A stretch of DNA of 21,188 bases from NCBI GenBank assembly GCA_000969725.1, contig JXSR01S009980.1, one strand, 5' to 3'. Made by a program: the position numbers and the translations under genes. Numbering within the stretch: the first letter of the stretch is position 1; every line of letters begins with the position of its first letter. The DNA comes from Ophiothrix spiculata. Taxonomy: Eukaryota > Echinodermata > Ophiuroidea > Amphilepidida > Ophiotrichidae. The notes below the pieces were generated by a model. It had not been told where the DNA came from, did no database searches, and saw nothing but the letters and a program-made list of their open reading frames with translations. Positions 9,528 through 19,029 of this stretch are shown here, piece after piece.

Positions 9528-9533
9528 AATAAA
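9528..9533 (+). terminator. Candidate polyadenylation signal AATAAA (first after DGAT1 stop)
   Basis: This is the first canonical AATAAA downstream of the DGAT1 stop, 1.04 kb after it, and it lies inside the 9475-9701 element. A second, AATAAA at 9618-9623, is in the same element. Use in vivo is unproven; the hexamer is common by chance in AT-rich DNA. Confidence 0.3.
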
Positions 9534-9617
9534 AACAGCATAAAATGAAGGAATGTGACTTTCTAAACACACTTTCCAGTGTATTTTGTCCAAAAATTGT
9601 TTTGCCACAGAAAAATG

Positions 9618-9623
9618 AATAAA
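9618..9623 (+). terminator. Second candidate polyadenylation signal AATAAA
   Basis: This canonical hexamer lies 90 bases after the first, also inside the small inverted-repeat element, in the context AATGAATAAAAAGC. Downstream sequence at 9670-9690 is T-rich (CTTTTTTAAC), as expected near a cleavage site but not specific. Confidence 0.25.
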
Positions 9624-9701
9624 AAGCACATGCATGCTTTCCTATAAGTCATGGGTGACAGGGGGCGCTTCTTTTTTAACACTTTATAGTATTGCTTTAA
9701 T

Positions 9702-9989
9702 GTACTTCACAACACAAATGAGTTGCTAACCTTTTAATGTTAACAGATCTTAGTTATTGTATCACAGCATTCTCATATAATGTCATCTCAAAAACTCAAT
9801 AATTTGCCTTGATCCATCTCACCATTTTTCATATATTTTCCCTCCTGATGGTGCTCTTGATATTGTTTACATTTTTTTGAAAAGCTATGAAGATAATACT
9901 AGTAAGGCATTTGAGAGTTGACCAATTTCTATTGGTCAATTTTGCTAGTTATTTTTTTATGACAACTTTGCAAGGTACGGTAATAGACC
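9702..9989. other. No feature recognised
   Basis: AT-rich sequence between two inverted-repeat elements. No coding sequence, RNA gene or repeat was recognised. It could be distal 3' UTR or intergenic. Confidence 0.5.
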
Positions 9990-10541
9990 ACTTTCGTATG
10001 TCCCATAATGCATCTTGAAAGTATCGTAAATCCGGGAGTTTCTGCATGAGCGACTATATTACTAAGATGTGTGCAGATGATATTATATGCAAAACGTGTT
10101 AGGCCACACTAATTTAATTGTTTGTCTCAAAGCTCACCTAAATTTGAAAAACTAATGCGGAATGCAGTTTTATTTTATTTATTTTTTTTATTAAATTTTT
10201 TCTAACTATACCAGGCGTTACACTTGCCATTTTCGCCATTCATTTTCCATTCATTGATATTTACTTATAGTCATGAAACAGTATGTTTGTATTCTGCGAT
10301 TTTGCAATCCACAGGACATGATTTGTGATCTTCGATGGGGTTTGACTAAATTGAAAAATTAAAAAAAATATTTAAAAGAAAAATTCAAATTTCGACAATT
10401 TGGCGATGTTAATGCGCATGTTTAAACTAACGCGCGTGGCAGCTTTGAGACAAACAATTAAATTAGTGTGGCCTTATGGTCGCTTGCAGAAACTGCCGGA
10501 TTTACGGTACTTTCAAGATACATTGTGGGACATACGAAAGT
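9990..10541. mobile_element. Inverted-repeat element with long, well conserved arms
   Basis: The left arm (9990-10134) and right arm (10441-10541) are reverse complements with few mismatches. The outer ends are ACTTTCGTATGTCCCA and TGGGACATACGAAAGT. Inner landmarks are GGCCACACTAATTTAATTG, then TTTGTCTCAAAGCT and its complement. The left arm has about 44 extra bases (about 10050-10100), so one arm has gained or lost a segment. The 306-base loop (10135-10440) is AT-rich and non-coding. The high arm identity suggests a comparatively young insertion or arm homogenisation. Confidence 0.85.
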
Positions 10542-10676
10542 ATATAGTATATTTGTGCACCTTGCACAACAGTTGCAAACACTAACACCAAAATGTAAAT
10601 TGATGGACTCTAAATATTGAGAAAACCAACTTGTGTTTAGTGCATTTGGTCTTCTACTGACAGAACCACAGTTATA

Positions 10677-10703
10677 ATATCAATTATCTGTTATAATTGA
10701 TAT
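10677..10703. repeat. Short AT-rich hairpin
   Basis: ATATCAATTAT (10677-10687) and ATAATTGATAT (10693-10703) form a perfect 11-bp stem with a 5-base loop. In DNA this AT-rich it may be incidental. Confidence 0.5.
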
Positions 10704-10864
10704 AAGAACTATATACTGGATATTATACAAATAATATATTAATGAATGATATAACATGTATTATTATGATACTTGGAAGCCATTTGAGCATTTATGTGCT
10801 GCAAGTCGTGTGGACCTGTGAACTTTGGACACAGCAGTTTACATTGGGTATATAGGATATATAG

Positions 10865-11457
10865 GAGGGGTATCAAAAAGTTTTAAAGATTAACCAGAAA
10901 TTAAGGAGCTATATTGATGAAGTTTTAATAGAATAGTCACTGGTCTTTATCTACATCATGATGTATAAATAGTCTCATATGTTTTCTTACTTTCTTTACA
11001 ACTGGCGATAGATATCAGTTACCTGCCCTGCTAACTGATGAACCTGCATGGAGAAATCGAGACACATGGAGCGATTCATTTATCTAACAAGAGTAACAGT
11101 GCCCAAGATTTTTATCTTGATGTCTAAAGTTTAGTTGTTTGATACCACTGTATGGGATAGGGTCTCCTCTTTCCATTGATACCAAAATTATGGAAGTTGG
11201 TCAACCGATGATGTCACAATGATGAAATAACATGTGGCCAACCCCAAAAAGTAAATTTTTGGCAAAATACAAAATGGATTATTTTACTATAATAGAAGAT
11301 CGCTACAATGATGGTCTATGGACAGAGTTTTAAAGTGGGAGAAATGTGATACTTTGCACAGTGACTATGTAAAGATGCCTTAAGAATTGCATACTAAATT
11401 TAAGTTCCTGGCTTTATTTCGTTTGGGTGATCTTTAAAAACTTTACGACACACCCTC
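10865..11457. mobile_element. Mariner-like non-autonomous element
   Basis: The left end GAGGGGTATCAAAAAGTTTT followed by AAAGAT matches the reverse complement of the right end, GAGGGTGTGTCGTAAAGTTT followed by TTAAAGAT. Similarity continues for about 20 more bases at each side (AACCAGAAATTAAGGAGC against a CACCCAAACGAAATAAAGCC type sequence). Ends of the form AGGG-TRTC-x-AAAAGTTTT are typical of mariner/Tc1 elements. TA-rich flanks (TATATAG at left, AATTATA at right) fit a TA target, though the exact duplication is blurred. The 593-base interior has no transposase frame. Confidence 0.6.
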
Positions 11458-11824
11458 AATTATAGCATTATACGTTACTATTTTTCATAACTACGCAAGC
11501 TAAGTCACATTTATGTTTGATGCACAAATATATTACAGATGTTGCACTTCTAAAAAATTTTATTTAAAAATATCAAATTTGTAATTTCAAGAATGCACCG
11601 GCAAACTGAATCACAGGCTGCCAGTGTACGTAATTTAGAATGTGATGCACTTTTACATAAGGTACCGCTTAGAAAAATAATACATGTTGCACTATTGAAA
11701 AAATATCAATACACTGAAATTGAATTTTACTGGCCTGAATTTGTTCCATATAAACTTATATGAATGTTTTGTTTAGGATATACATATCAAAGAGTTTCAA
11801 GGAATACAGTTCTACTGGTACACT
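11458..11824. other. No feature recognised
   Basis: AT-rich DNA between the mariner-like element and the minisatellite palindrome. No open frame, hairpin or repeat was recognised. Confidence 0.5.
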
Positions 11825-12316
11825 CTTAAGGGTAACAGCCCGCTAGTCTGAAGGTTCACTAGTCCGAAAATGAAATAAGGTTCGACAGTCCAAATTTGAA
11901 AAAAGGTCCGTCAGTCCAAAAATAGGGTTCGCTAGTCCGAATTTGAAAAATGTTTGCTAATCCTAAGGTTCGCCAGTCCAAAAACCAAATAATAAGGTTC
12001 ACCAGTCTGAAAATGGAAATTGTTCGCTAGTCCGAAAATGAAATAAGGTTCTCTAGTCTGAAAATGAAGAAAGGTCCACTTGTCAGAAAAAAATTGGGGT
12101 TGCTAATCAACAAAACTAATTATTTTTCAGATTTTATTTTCGGACTAGCAGACCCTATTTTATTTTTGGACTAGCAGACCCTATTTTATTTTCGGACTGG
12201 CGATCCTTATTTCATTTTCGGACTGGCGAACCTTATTTCATTTTCGGACTAGGGAACCCTATTTCATTTTCGGGCTAGCGAACCTTCGGACTGGTAAACC
12301 TTCGGATATTCTTAAG
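11825..12316. repeat. Minisatellite palindrome (tandem units in inverted arms)
   Basis: The left arm (11825 to about 12110) holds around 11 degenerate units of the type GGTTCGCTAGTCCGAAAATG plus AAATAA, spaced about 18-27 bases. The right arm (about 12130-12316) holds around 7 units of the reverse complement, such as TTTTCGGACTGGCGAACCTT. The outer edges are CTTAAG at both sides, followed inward by matching AGTC/TGAAGGTT and AACCTTCGGACTGG segments, so the whole 492 bases is a palindrome with a short AT-rich centre. It is non-coding. It could be a foldback transposon whose arms are minisatellites, or an inverted duplication of a minisatellite. Confidence 0.85.
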
Positions 12317-13949
12317 CCTGCCTAAAGTGAAGCATATAGGCCATCTCCAAGTGTGAAACACATGAAAAAGGGCATCTAGCTCCCATGAGCTTTTGAAGAT
12401 GTAGATACAAACATTTACAAATGACTTAATAGAACTTGTGAATTAGGAGCATGTTGACCTTTTTTGTTCATGAGATGTCATTTTAAAGGTTAGAAAAAGC
12501 TTACAAAGAGCAAATACTTCAAACGTTTTTTATATCTCCCCAACAAATTCCCACCGCTTTTTAATGTGCTATGTACCATATACTCATAGAATCAAATTTT
12601 TGGGGTCATGTAGTGCACAAAATGAATATTCATCTATCCCTGGCTGACAGCGACATTTATAAAGTTGACAGAATGGGAAATATTGTTGACCTGTGCTTTA
12701 CACTGAAATATAAACATTTATCTGTATGTAATAGTAGATACAAACTAACTCTGTAGATATGTTCTAGGTTGATAAAAAAAAAATAACTTTATTGCTTTTC
12801 ATAACACATCAATAGCATTTTGAGTTTCAATTTCAACAGATTCATCTGGCAGCACCCATGACAAAGGCATCAAAAGATCATTGATCAGCCCATCATGGAT
12901 TCATTTGTACTATATGTAGTAGTATTTGATACAATCAAGGCCCGTTTTTACTTTTTCATGGACAGTAATATATAATGTATATAAGACAGTAAGGCCATAT
13001 AATATAATGGCCTTACTGACTTTCTAATGATTTGCTCAAAGGAAAATATGTCATGTAAATACTTATAATTTGTCATGGGATCCATGCAAGATGAACAATA
13101 TTAAATGGATGACCTATTATCCATTGGACTATTCCATTTATTTGAAATCAATACACCCTCTGGAAGATCATGAGCCTAAATGGGCATTCCAGCTGAAACT
13201 CTAGGGAAAATTGTAATATTGGATGCCTCATGGTGATAAGGCAGAAATGTTGGGAGTTTTCCCTGATACATCACCATTCTTTATAAAGATGCCTGGATTT
13301 TTATTATTGAAGGTGTCAATTTTGGTTGGCATTCCAAAAGGTTGATCTAAAAATTGTAATATTTTGGTTTTAAATTTATCATAAATATGTCTATTGCTGA
13401 TTTGAGTTGAAATGCTAAAGAGGTGTGTAGTTTTCAAATGGAATACCGCATTACTATTATTTTATACTATTATCTTATGTGCAAAAAACTGCATAGTATT
13501 ATTGTTTGAAATATTTCCATTTGTAAAAACTCAACTTTCACTTAGACCTAATAGAATTATATTTTCTTCCATACAATTTTACTCATGAATACAATGCAAG
13601 TGTAAAAATGTTATTTTATGTAATTTGTACTGAAGATATTGATCTATTATGTTATGAATTTATTTATTGAACATGTACCAATTGATTTGATTTGAAATAG
13701 AAGTACAGTCATTTACATTCAAATGAATTTAATACTTAAACTCACACAAAAACCTTTATAAATTATTCATAAGCGCATTATCATTGTGTAACCATTTAGA
13801 ATATTTTCAGGTTATATGGTTTCAAACAAATGCACAGAAATGTATTTAAACTCTATTTTCTATTTTTCATGCGCAGGTGAAAGTAGTAATTTTGTGTGTT
13901 ACATCATGATTTAAAATGCATTGAATTCAATTCTGGTTTAGTTCTTTAT
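12317..13949. other. Apparently gene-free AT-rich stretch
   Basis: I see no coding exon, RNA gene or element ends in this 1.6 kb, apart from the hairpin at 12987-13018. Short open frames exist but lack splice-site support or recognisable protein motifs. It may include distal 3' UTR, but nothing in the sequence proves this. Confidence 0.5.
12987..13018. repeat. Perfect 12-bp stem hairpin
   Basis: CAGTAAGGCCAT and ATGGCCTTACTG form a perfect 12-bp stem around an 8-base AT loop. No T run follows immediately. It could be a tiny palindrome remnant of an element; there is no evidence that it is a structured RNA. Confidence 0.7.
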
Positions 13950-14700
13950 ATGAAGAGCTTAGTTGCAAAACAAGTCCACATTTTGAAGTTTTGAGAAAAA
14001 CACGTTTTTCTTATAGGGACATTTGCGCTTGCTGTAATTGGTTGAAATTACACAACTTTAGATATACCAATATGAAACCTAAATGATGTGTTTGTTTTGA
14101 ATATGATGAATTTGTTATCTTTTTCTAATCTCTTTTGGTTTAAATTTCAAGTGGACTTAGCACACTTTGCCACTAAAGAGATTAGCAGATTTCTAGAAAC
14201 ACAATTTTTCATCATTTTGGCTAAGAGGTGATTATCTAGTCTTAAAGTGGTTGTCGAATAAGTGGAAATGGAAAAAGAATGAAGCAAAAATCTCAATGCG
14301 TTTACCTTTTATGCCTTTATGAATATTTTGCCAAAATCGACCATTTTCTCTCAATTTGTGATTTCGGAAAAATCACTATTCTTTCTTTTTTAGTTAATAT
14401 TTTACAAAATACACACCAGTTTCCTTCATTTTTTGATTTATTTGAAAGAGGAAGGTCTATTGAACCTCTTTTAAAGAAAAAAATACAAAAATGTAAAATT
14501 TCACAATTTTATGCCATTTTTTGCATTTTTTTCCGAAAAATGTTGAAAATTTCCGAAAAATAAAAATTTGAATATCTCCGTAACGAAAAGAGATATGAAT
14601 GTCAAATAAAAAGCAAAATGTGTCTTTTTTAAAGGTTCTGCCCATTTCTGTCAAAAAGTCAATTTTGATATCTATCACGTTTTGCAACTGAGCTCTTCAT
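13950..14700. mobile_element. Non-autonomous element with GAAGAGCT-AGTTGCAAAAC termini
   Basis: The left terminus ATGAAGAGCTTAGTTGCAAA and the reverse complement of the right terminus ATGAAGAGCTCAGTTGCAAA match at 19 of 20 bases. TAT trinucleotides flank both ends (13947-13949 and 14701-14703), a possible 3-bp target duplication. The 751-base interior is very AT-rich. It includes a 94-codon open frame (14279-14563) rich in F, I and K that shows no known motif and is probably chance. Confidence 0.65.
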
Positions 14701-15536
14701 TATGCAAAATTTACACTCTTGTCTAAAAATGGTGCAAGTTGGATAAACAACTTATGAGAGATGGCTACATTAAGGTTTTGTGTGGAAATTCTTTATGCTG
14801 GGAGTGTATCATTTGAAATCTGATATGGAGAATTAAGATATGAAATAAACTTGAATTTGACATTTGCAACTTTGGCTTATTTGTTAGGAACAGGACTGAA
14901 TATTTGGTTAACCTTTGTTTTGAGTCTGTTAATTGGTATATGATTGATATATAAGTTTATAACTGAAATAGCCAATATTTCAACTAACAAAGATTTTAAA
15001 GATTAATCATGTAATTAATAAAAGTATAAATAAGTAATTTTGATACAACACTAATTATGTGAATTGTTTTATATAACCTTTATTTTTATACAAAAATTGT
15101 AATAAGCTTAAAATGATTGTCTTGATGGTTTTGCTTGTTAATATATCATAAAATATTATGCAATCAAGCTAAATGAATCATTGATCAATTTTTCAACATC
15201 TCACTGTATCTCTTTATACAGGAGCATACCGTTGTTGATTCGTGATGAATCCACAGTTGATATTCAAATTAGCTTGTCACGCACGGTACAGCGTTTACGG
15301 AAGTGCGTTTATGCAGAATACATAAGTCGGTGCACTGTTCATCAAGCACCGGGTACAAGTAAAGCCCGGTGATCGGGAACAATTGAAAACGTCAAAGTAA
15401 CAAACATTCATAAACTAGCTCTTTGCTTCAGATTCTCGTAAATATTTTTTATGACAATGAGTAGGCCTTGCTGTTAAATTGAGAACATTTAGAATTTAAT
15501 TCATACGTTTTCATCAGAATAGTTTCATTGTTGAAA
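14701..15536. other. No firm feature
   Basis: AT-rich. The segment 15219-15372 is less AT-rich and starts after a TTTATACAG acceptor-like site. Its GTTGTTGATTCGTGATGAA motif recurs in altered form at 15599, so it is more likely repeat-derived than an exon. Confidence 0.4.
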
Positions 15537-15643
15537 GGTATTCAAACACGCTTAAAGCCACCCTCACGTGATAAAAATACGCAGACGCATGGATGCATTG
15601 TTGTTGATTCGCAATGAACAAGTGTGTAGCGTGTTTGAATACC
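15537..15643. repeat. Miniature 107-base inverted-repeat element
   Basis: Perfect 16-base inverted ends, GGTATTCAAACACGCT (15537-15552) and AGCGTGTTTGAATACC (15628-15643), enclose 75 bases. The interior has a CACGTG hexamer at 15565 and GTTGTTGATTCGCAATGAAC. It is non-coding and probably a very small MITE; no target duplication is obvious. Confidence 0.7.
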
Positions 15644-15996
15644 TAAGTCAAATATTGTTCTCCTCTGTGACATGATGATGGGTGAATGAGTTTCAATAAC
15701 ATCAACATTTAAACATTTTATTAAGCCAAAGCAAGCTTTCAGTAAAATGTTTTTTTTTAAGAAGGTGATTGTATTACACAAGCTAACTCAAAAATTATGC
15801 CCAATATGAACCACTTCAAAATATCGGCTTGAATGCAAAATAATGGAAGTCTGCTAAAGATTTATTTAGCTTGATTGCATAGAATGTAATAGAAGTAAGT
15901 ACAGTATTGTTCATGTATATCCTTATATTATCAGTATTTAGTTGTATTTACAAGAAAACTGCACAAGATGTGAAAATAGCATTGACAAAAAATATA
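15644..15996. other. No feature recognised
   Basis: AT-rich spacer between two inverted-repeat elements, with no supported feature. Confidence 0.5.
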
Positions 15997-16391
15997 CTTT
16001 AGGTCCCATCAAAATCCTGACCCAAACATGAAAACTTTGAGGAGCCATGCATGGTCCAATTGCTGCAAGTTTTTTCAAACGTGTATGAGATTTTGATACC
16101 AAACTATTGCTCATATTTTTCTCATAACCCATGTGATATTTCACAGCTGAGTTATGTTTGAAATATTTGTGACAATTTGTCTGATTATGGTAACCATCAT
16201 TATTTTACACAATATCGTATAGGTTGTTCTGTGAAATCAAAATGGTTTGATAGACTCAGCTGAAATTTGAAACTGAAACTTCTTTAATGGTCATCTGTCA
16301 TATGATAGTGATAACTAAATTTGAAAAAATTGGACCATGCTGCTTTAATCCTATCCCTAATAACCATAAGATAATAGATGGGATCTAAAGT
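15997..16391. mobile_element. Diverged inverted-repeat element
   Basis: The outer ends CTTTAGGTCCCATC and GATGGGATCTAAAG pair with one mismatch. Inner blocks GCATGGTCCAATT with TTTTTTCAAA pair with TTTGAAAAAATTGGACCATGC, with an 8-base insertion in the left arm. A further pair, CAGCTGAGT near 16146 and ACTCAGCTG near 16254, lies inward. The arms are strongly diverged, suggesting an old non-autonomous insertion. No coding content is visible. Confidence 0.6.
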
Positions 16392-16909
16392 GGTCTGTTC
16401 ATGGTTTTGTATATACAATAGTGAACATGTTACTTTGAAGACGAGTAGAAGTTTTGATATGTTTCCAATAAGTAATCCTAAATAATCATGAATCACAAAA
16501 GCATGTTGAGCAATTAATCAAAATTTTGATGAAATGTGACATTTTGAATTCAGGGTTCATGCCTCTACCACATCACTTAATCCTATGTAACTCCTTTTAT
16601 TGTTCCTCCATACCAAGTCACAGGACAGAAGTTATGGAAATAGATACCTGTGTTAGGAGAATTGGCAAAGGTAAAACATAGTTGTTTCTTTTATCACGTC
16701 AAGTTTTGGTCGACTTGCCATGGTCCAGCACAAAATACCAGGTTTCTATATTTTCCGTTGTTGTGGTATAAAGACAACGTAAGAATGGCATTCTCAGATA
16801 CAAGTAATATATCATGGGTATGCTATATATATTTATAATTATTGTTTGTGGATTTATTTCTTGAATATGTACTCAAAAGTTGTGAGCACTGTCACAACCT
16901 TGAAAGTAA
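16392..16909. other. No firm feature; weak exon-like signals
   Basis: Around 16625-16780 there are short open stretches bounded by AG and GT sites (for example CAAGTCACAG at 16625 and GTAAGA at 16780). The pieces are only about 15-20 codons and match no family I know, so I do not call them. Confidence 0.35.
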
Positions 16910-17194
16910 GGCCGAAAACATAGTCAGCCTCCAAAAAAAAATTTCGCTACCAAACATTTGGTTGTGACGTCACTAAACATTTGCCATCGAATTTAAAGTA
17001 TGAACCGGTAACAAACATTTTGTGCAATGTCTATACAATATTCAATAGATGTGCAATCTAGCGCGAAATTTTATTTGGTCTCAACTCGGTGTTGAAGTTA
17101 TTTTATTTGGAGCCACTCGTGACGTCATTTTTGACGTCACGGCCAAATGTTTGGTGGCGAAAATTTTGTTTGGAGGCCGACTTTGTTTTCGGCC
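16910..17194. mobile_element. MITE with TAA target duplication and three CRE palindromes (Harbinger-like)
   Basis: The 285-base element has long terminal inverted repeats: GGCCGAAAACATAGTCAGCC on the left against GGCCGAAAACAAAGTCGGCC as the reverse complement of the right. Pairing continues through TCCAAA, TTTCGC, ACCAAACATTTGG and GTGACGTCA. TAA flanks both ends (16907-16909 and 17195-17197). A 3-bp TAA/TTA duplication is characteristic of the PIF/Harbinger superfamily, so that assignment is a reasonable inference. TGACGTCA, the full cAMP-response-element palindrome, occurs at 16965-16972, 17120-17127 and 17132-17139. There is no transposase frame. Confidence 0.85.
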
Positions 17195-17514
17195 TAAAAA
17201 AGTAAATACTCATATAAGACACTGCTGCTTGAAAGCTACCACATACATGGTCAAGAATTAAATCCACAAACAATAAGCAAGTTGAACTTTGATATAAAAA
17301 AGTAAATTTATACAATAACTGTTATAATCCATCATGTTTTTATGTGAAGACTTTGTTTTAATGATACTGTTCTCTCTTAAACTGTTTATTAAAACTTATA
17401 TGGAAAAATAAGAAATTTTCTGGTGTGTCTTTGTGTTTTGGTTTGATATAACATTATCATGCACATACCTTACTGGATTTATGGCACACCAATTTACATA
17501 TCTTAGATCTATTT

Positions 17515-17768
17515 AGGCCAAAAAAAAAAGAAATTTGTCTCAGGTTTCTTTGGCCCAAAAAGTGTGATGGGGTTTGTTTTTTTAGTCAAAAAAGGCTATG
17601 CATCACTTTAGGTTTTTAGGTAACTATTTATTTTTTCGGCCGGAAAAAAAATTCAAAGCAAAAAATCTCTTGGGGAAAAAAAAGAGAAGAAACAAAGAAA
17701 TGCGGTAAAATGTGAACTTTTAACCCTATGTGCACAAGAACCTGAGACAAAGTTCTTTTTCTTGGCCT
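17515..17768. mobile_element. MITE with AGGCCAA termini
   Basis: The left arm (17515-17547: AGGCCA, an A run, then TTTGTCTCAGGTTTCT) pairs with the right arm (17735-17768: AGAACCTGAGACAAAG, then CTTTTTCTTGGCCT). The arms match over about 33 bases apart from the A/T-run lengths. Homopolymer runs inside are long. No target duplication is evident and there is no coding content. Confidence 0.7.
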
Positions 17769-18216
17769 GATGTATCTGTCAACAATTTCAAATGCTTCTT
17801 GCAAACTATCTTGCAAACATATCTATCAGATGATATGTTCTTGGCACAAATTAAGTTATTAAAAAAATCCCTTGAAGTGTGCATTCATGTACAATCTGCA
17901 AGTAAATTTACAGGCATGAGAATCTTCCTGTTTAAACAGGAGTTCCTTTTTTTTCTTTTGTGGCCAAATGTATGTGTTTTCCTGTTTTTTAGCATGTTTT
18001 CTTGTTTTTTCCACAATTTTCCTGTTTTTTCATGGAATTTCATTCACATGCCTGAATTTAAGACTTCAAAGTCATATGTTCTTGGCGAAGATCCCATTTT
18101 TGAAATGATGGATTGAAGCTTGTCTTATAAATCTGGTTTTAATCTGACATCAAAAATGCCAGCTTCTTTTGAATTTTGAAGTTGCCACAAAATTTCACAT
18201 GTATACATCAATCAAT
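17769..18216. other. No feature recognised
   Basis: T-rich stretches (repeated CCTGTTTTTT-like motifs near 17980-18030) and no supported gene. Confidence 0.45.
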
Positions 18217-18224
18217 CAATCAAT
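18207..18224 (+). repeat. ATCA microsatellite
   Basis: About 4.5 copies of ATCA sit at the start of the direct repeat copy at 18217. Confidence 0.8.
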
Positions 18225-18594
18225 GATACACAGTACTTGGATGACATGCATACCCATTTAAGGAGTCTATTCGTACAAAATAAAACATAACAAGCAACAT
18301 TTATGGACGAGTAAACTTGGAGGTCAGTAAGGTAATCTACAGGGTGGCACAAAACAAATCTTGTTCGTTAATTCATGGATATGTTTTGTACAATTTTTGT
18401 ATGATTTAAAAATACTGAATTTCAGTATAAATACACCTCTGATAAACTTTTTAGTAAAGTTAGTGATTTGGATCTACCAGTTCGATATTTTGTTTTCAAT
18501 AATTCCACTCTCTTGTATTTTAGGGTGAATCAATTAATCAATGATACAAGTACTTGCATAACATGCATACCCCATGAAGGAGTCTATTCATACA
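18217..18594 (+). repeat. Direct repeat pair (18217-18277 and 18534-18594)
   Basis: Both copies read AATCAATGATACA-AGTACTTG, then ACATGCATACCC and AAGGAGTCTATTC-TACA, with a few substitutions and indels. They are about 317 bases apart. Copy 2 continues into GGGGACCCACGGCTTTACGT and then TTTCTTGCCCAAGGAAACAA; copy 1 does not. They look like two differently truncated members of one interspersed family. Confidence 0.7.
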
Positions 18595-18670
18595 GGGGAC
18601 CCACGGCTTTACGTGACTGTTCGACCACGGAGCAAGTAGAGTAAAGTTTCTTGCCCAAGGAAACAAGCTC
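18595..18670 (+). repeat. Fragment of an interspersed repeat (TTGCCCAAGG type)
   Basis: This GC-richer block has GGGGACCCACGGCTTTACGT, GACTGTTCGACCACGGAGC and TTTCTTGCCCAAGGAAACAA. It contrasts with its AT-rich surroundings and recalls a repeat motif I have seen in several marine animal genomes. That recollection is not a database match. No tRNA fold can be made from it. Confidence 0.35.
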
Positions 18671-18684
18671 CGATCTAGCTATAT

Positions 18685-18720
18685 GTGACGCGGCATATCG
18701 TAAGGTACATCCGGCTTTGG
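18685..18720 (+). repeat. Solo end of the 8611-9033 element family
   Basis: GTGACGCGGCATATCGTAAG followed by GTACAT matches the left terminus at 8611 at about 22 of 25 bases. I could not find a matching right terminus downstream, so this is a truncated or strongly decayed copy. Confidence 0.55.
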
Positions 18721-19029
18721 TCTAAAAGTTAAGGCATTGGGGGATAGCTTGTTTATTCTCTTTAATATCGTTCTAAATATATGTGTTAATCTGAGTTTTG
18801 GTTCAAAAGTAGAAACATAACGACCAAGATTGGGCTATGGCAATTGAAATTCAAGGTGTTCAATGAAGCCTGGGAAACAATGCTGTTTGATTATTGAAAT
18901 GCAAAGGCCCCTTTAAAAAAATTCCCTTATTGAAAAGTATAACATGAATTTCTAAAGTCTGCATCCATTTAATAGGAACATCATCTTTCTCTTTTTTCCC
19001 CTATTTTTGAGAGCCCATTCTTTTTAACA

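Larger units (their letters stand above)
9475..9701. mobile_element. Small MITE with ATTAAAGCAATACTATA termini
   Basis: Perfect 17-base inverted termini, ATTAAAGCAATACTATA at 9475-9491 and TATAGTATTGCTTTAAT at 9685-9701, delimit a 227-base element. The interior contains GGTGACAGGGGGCGCTTC near 9654 and two AATAAA hexamers. No reading frame of note is present, and no clear target duplication. Confidence 0.8.

Noticed and set aside
14279-14563. Open frame of 94 codons inside the 13950-14700 element
   Set aside because: The composition reflects A/T-rich DNA (F, I, K). There are no transposase motifs, and an overlapping opposite-strand frame is similarly open.
15219-15372. Possible exon after TTTATACAG with about 49 open codons
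   Set aside because: It contains GTTGTTGATTCGTGATGAA, which recurs in altered form at 15599 within a small inverted-repeat element. No family match or good upstream partner exon was found.
16625-16830. Short exon-like stretches with AG and GT borders
   Set aside because: The pieces are too short, use inconsistent frames and match no known protein. Such sites are expected by chance.
17730-18116. Open frame of 128 codons on the + strand
   Set aside because: It is phenylalanine-rich from T-rich repeats, starts inside an inverted-repeat element and has no recognisable domain.
18350-18375. CAGGGTGGCACAAAAC resembling a mariner terminus
   Set aside because: No complementary end was found downstream and no TA duplication, so a single short match is not enough.
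18595-18670. Possible tRNA-derived SINE head (GTTCGACCACGG resembles a B box)
   Set aside because: No A box at the proper distance, no cloverleaf and no clear tail, so neither a tRNA nor a SINE can be supported.
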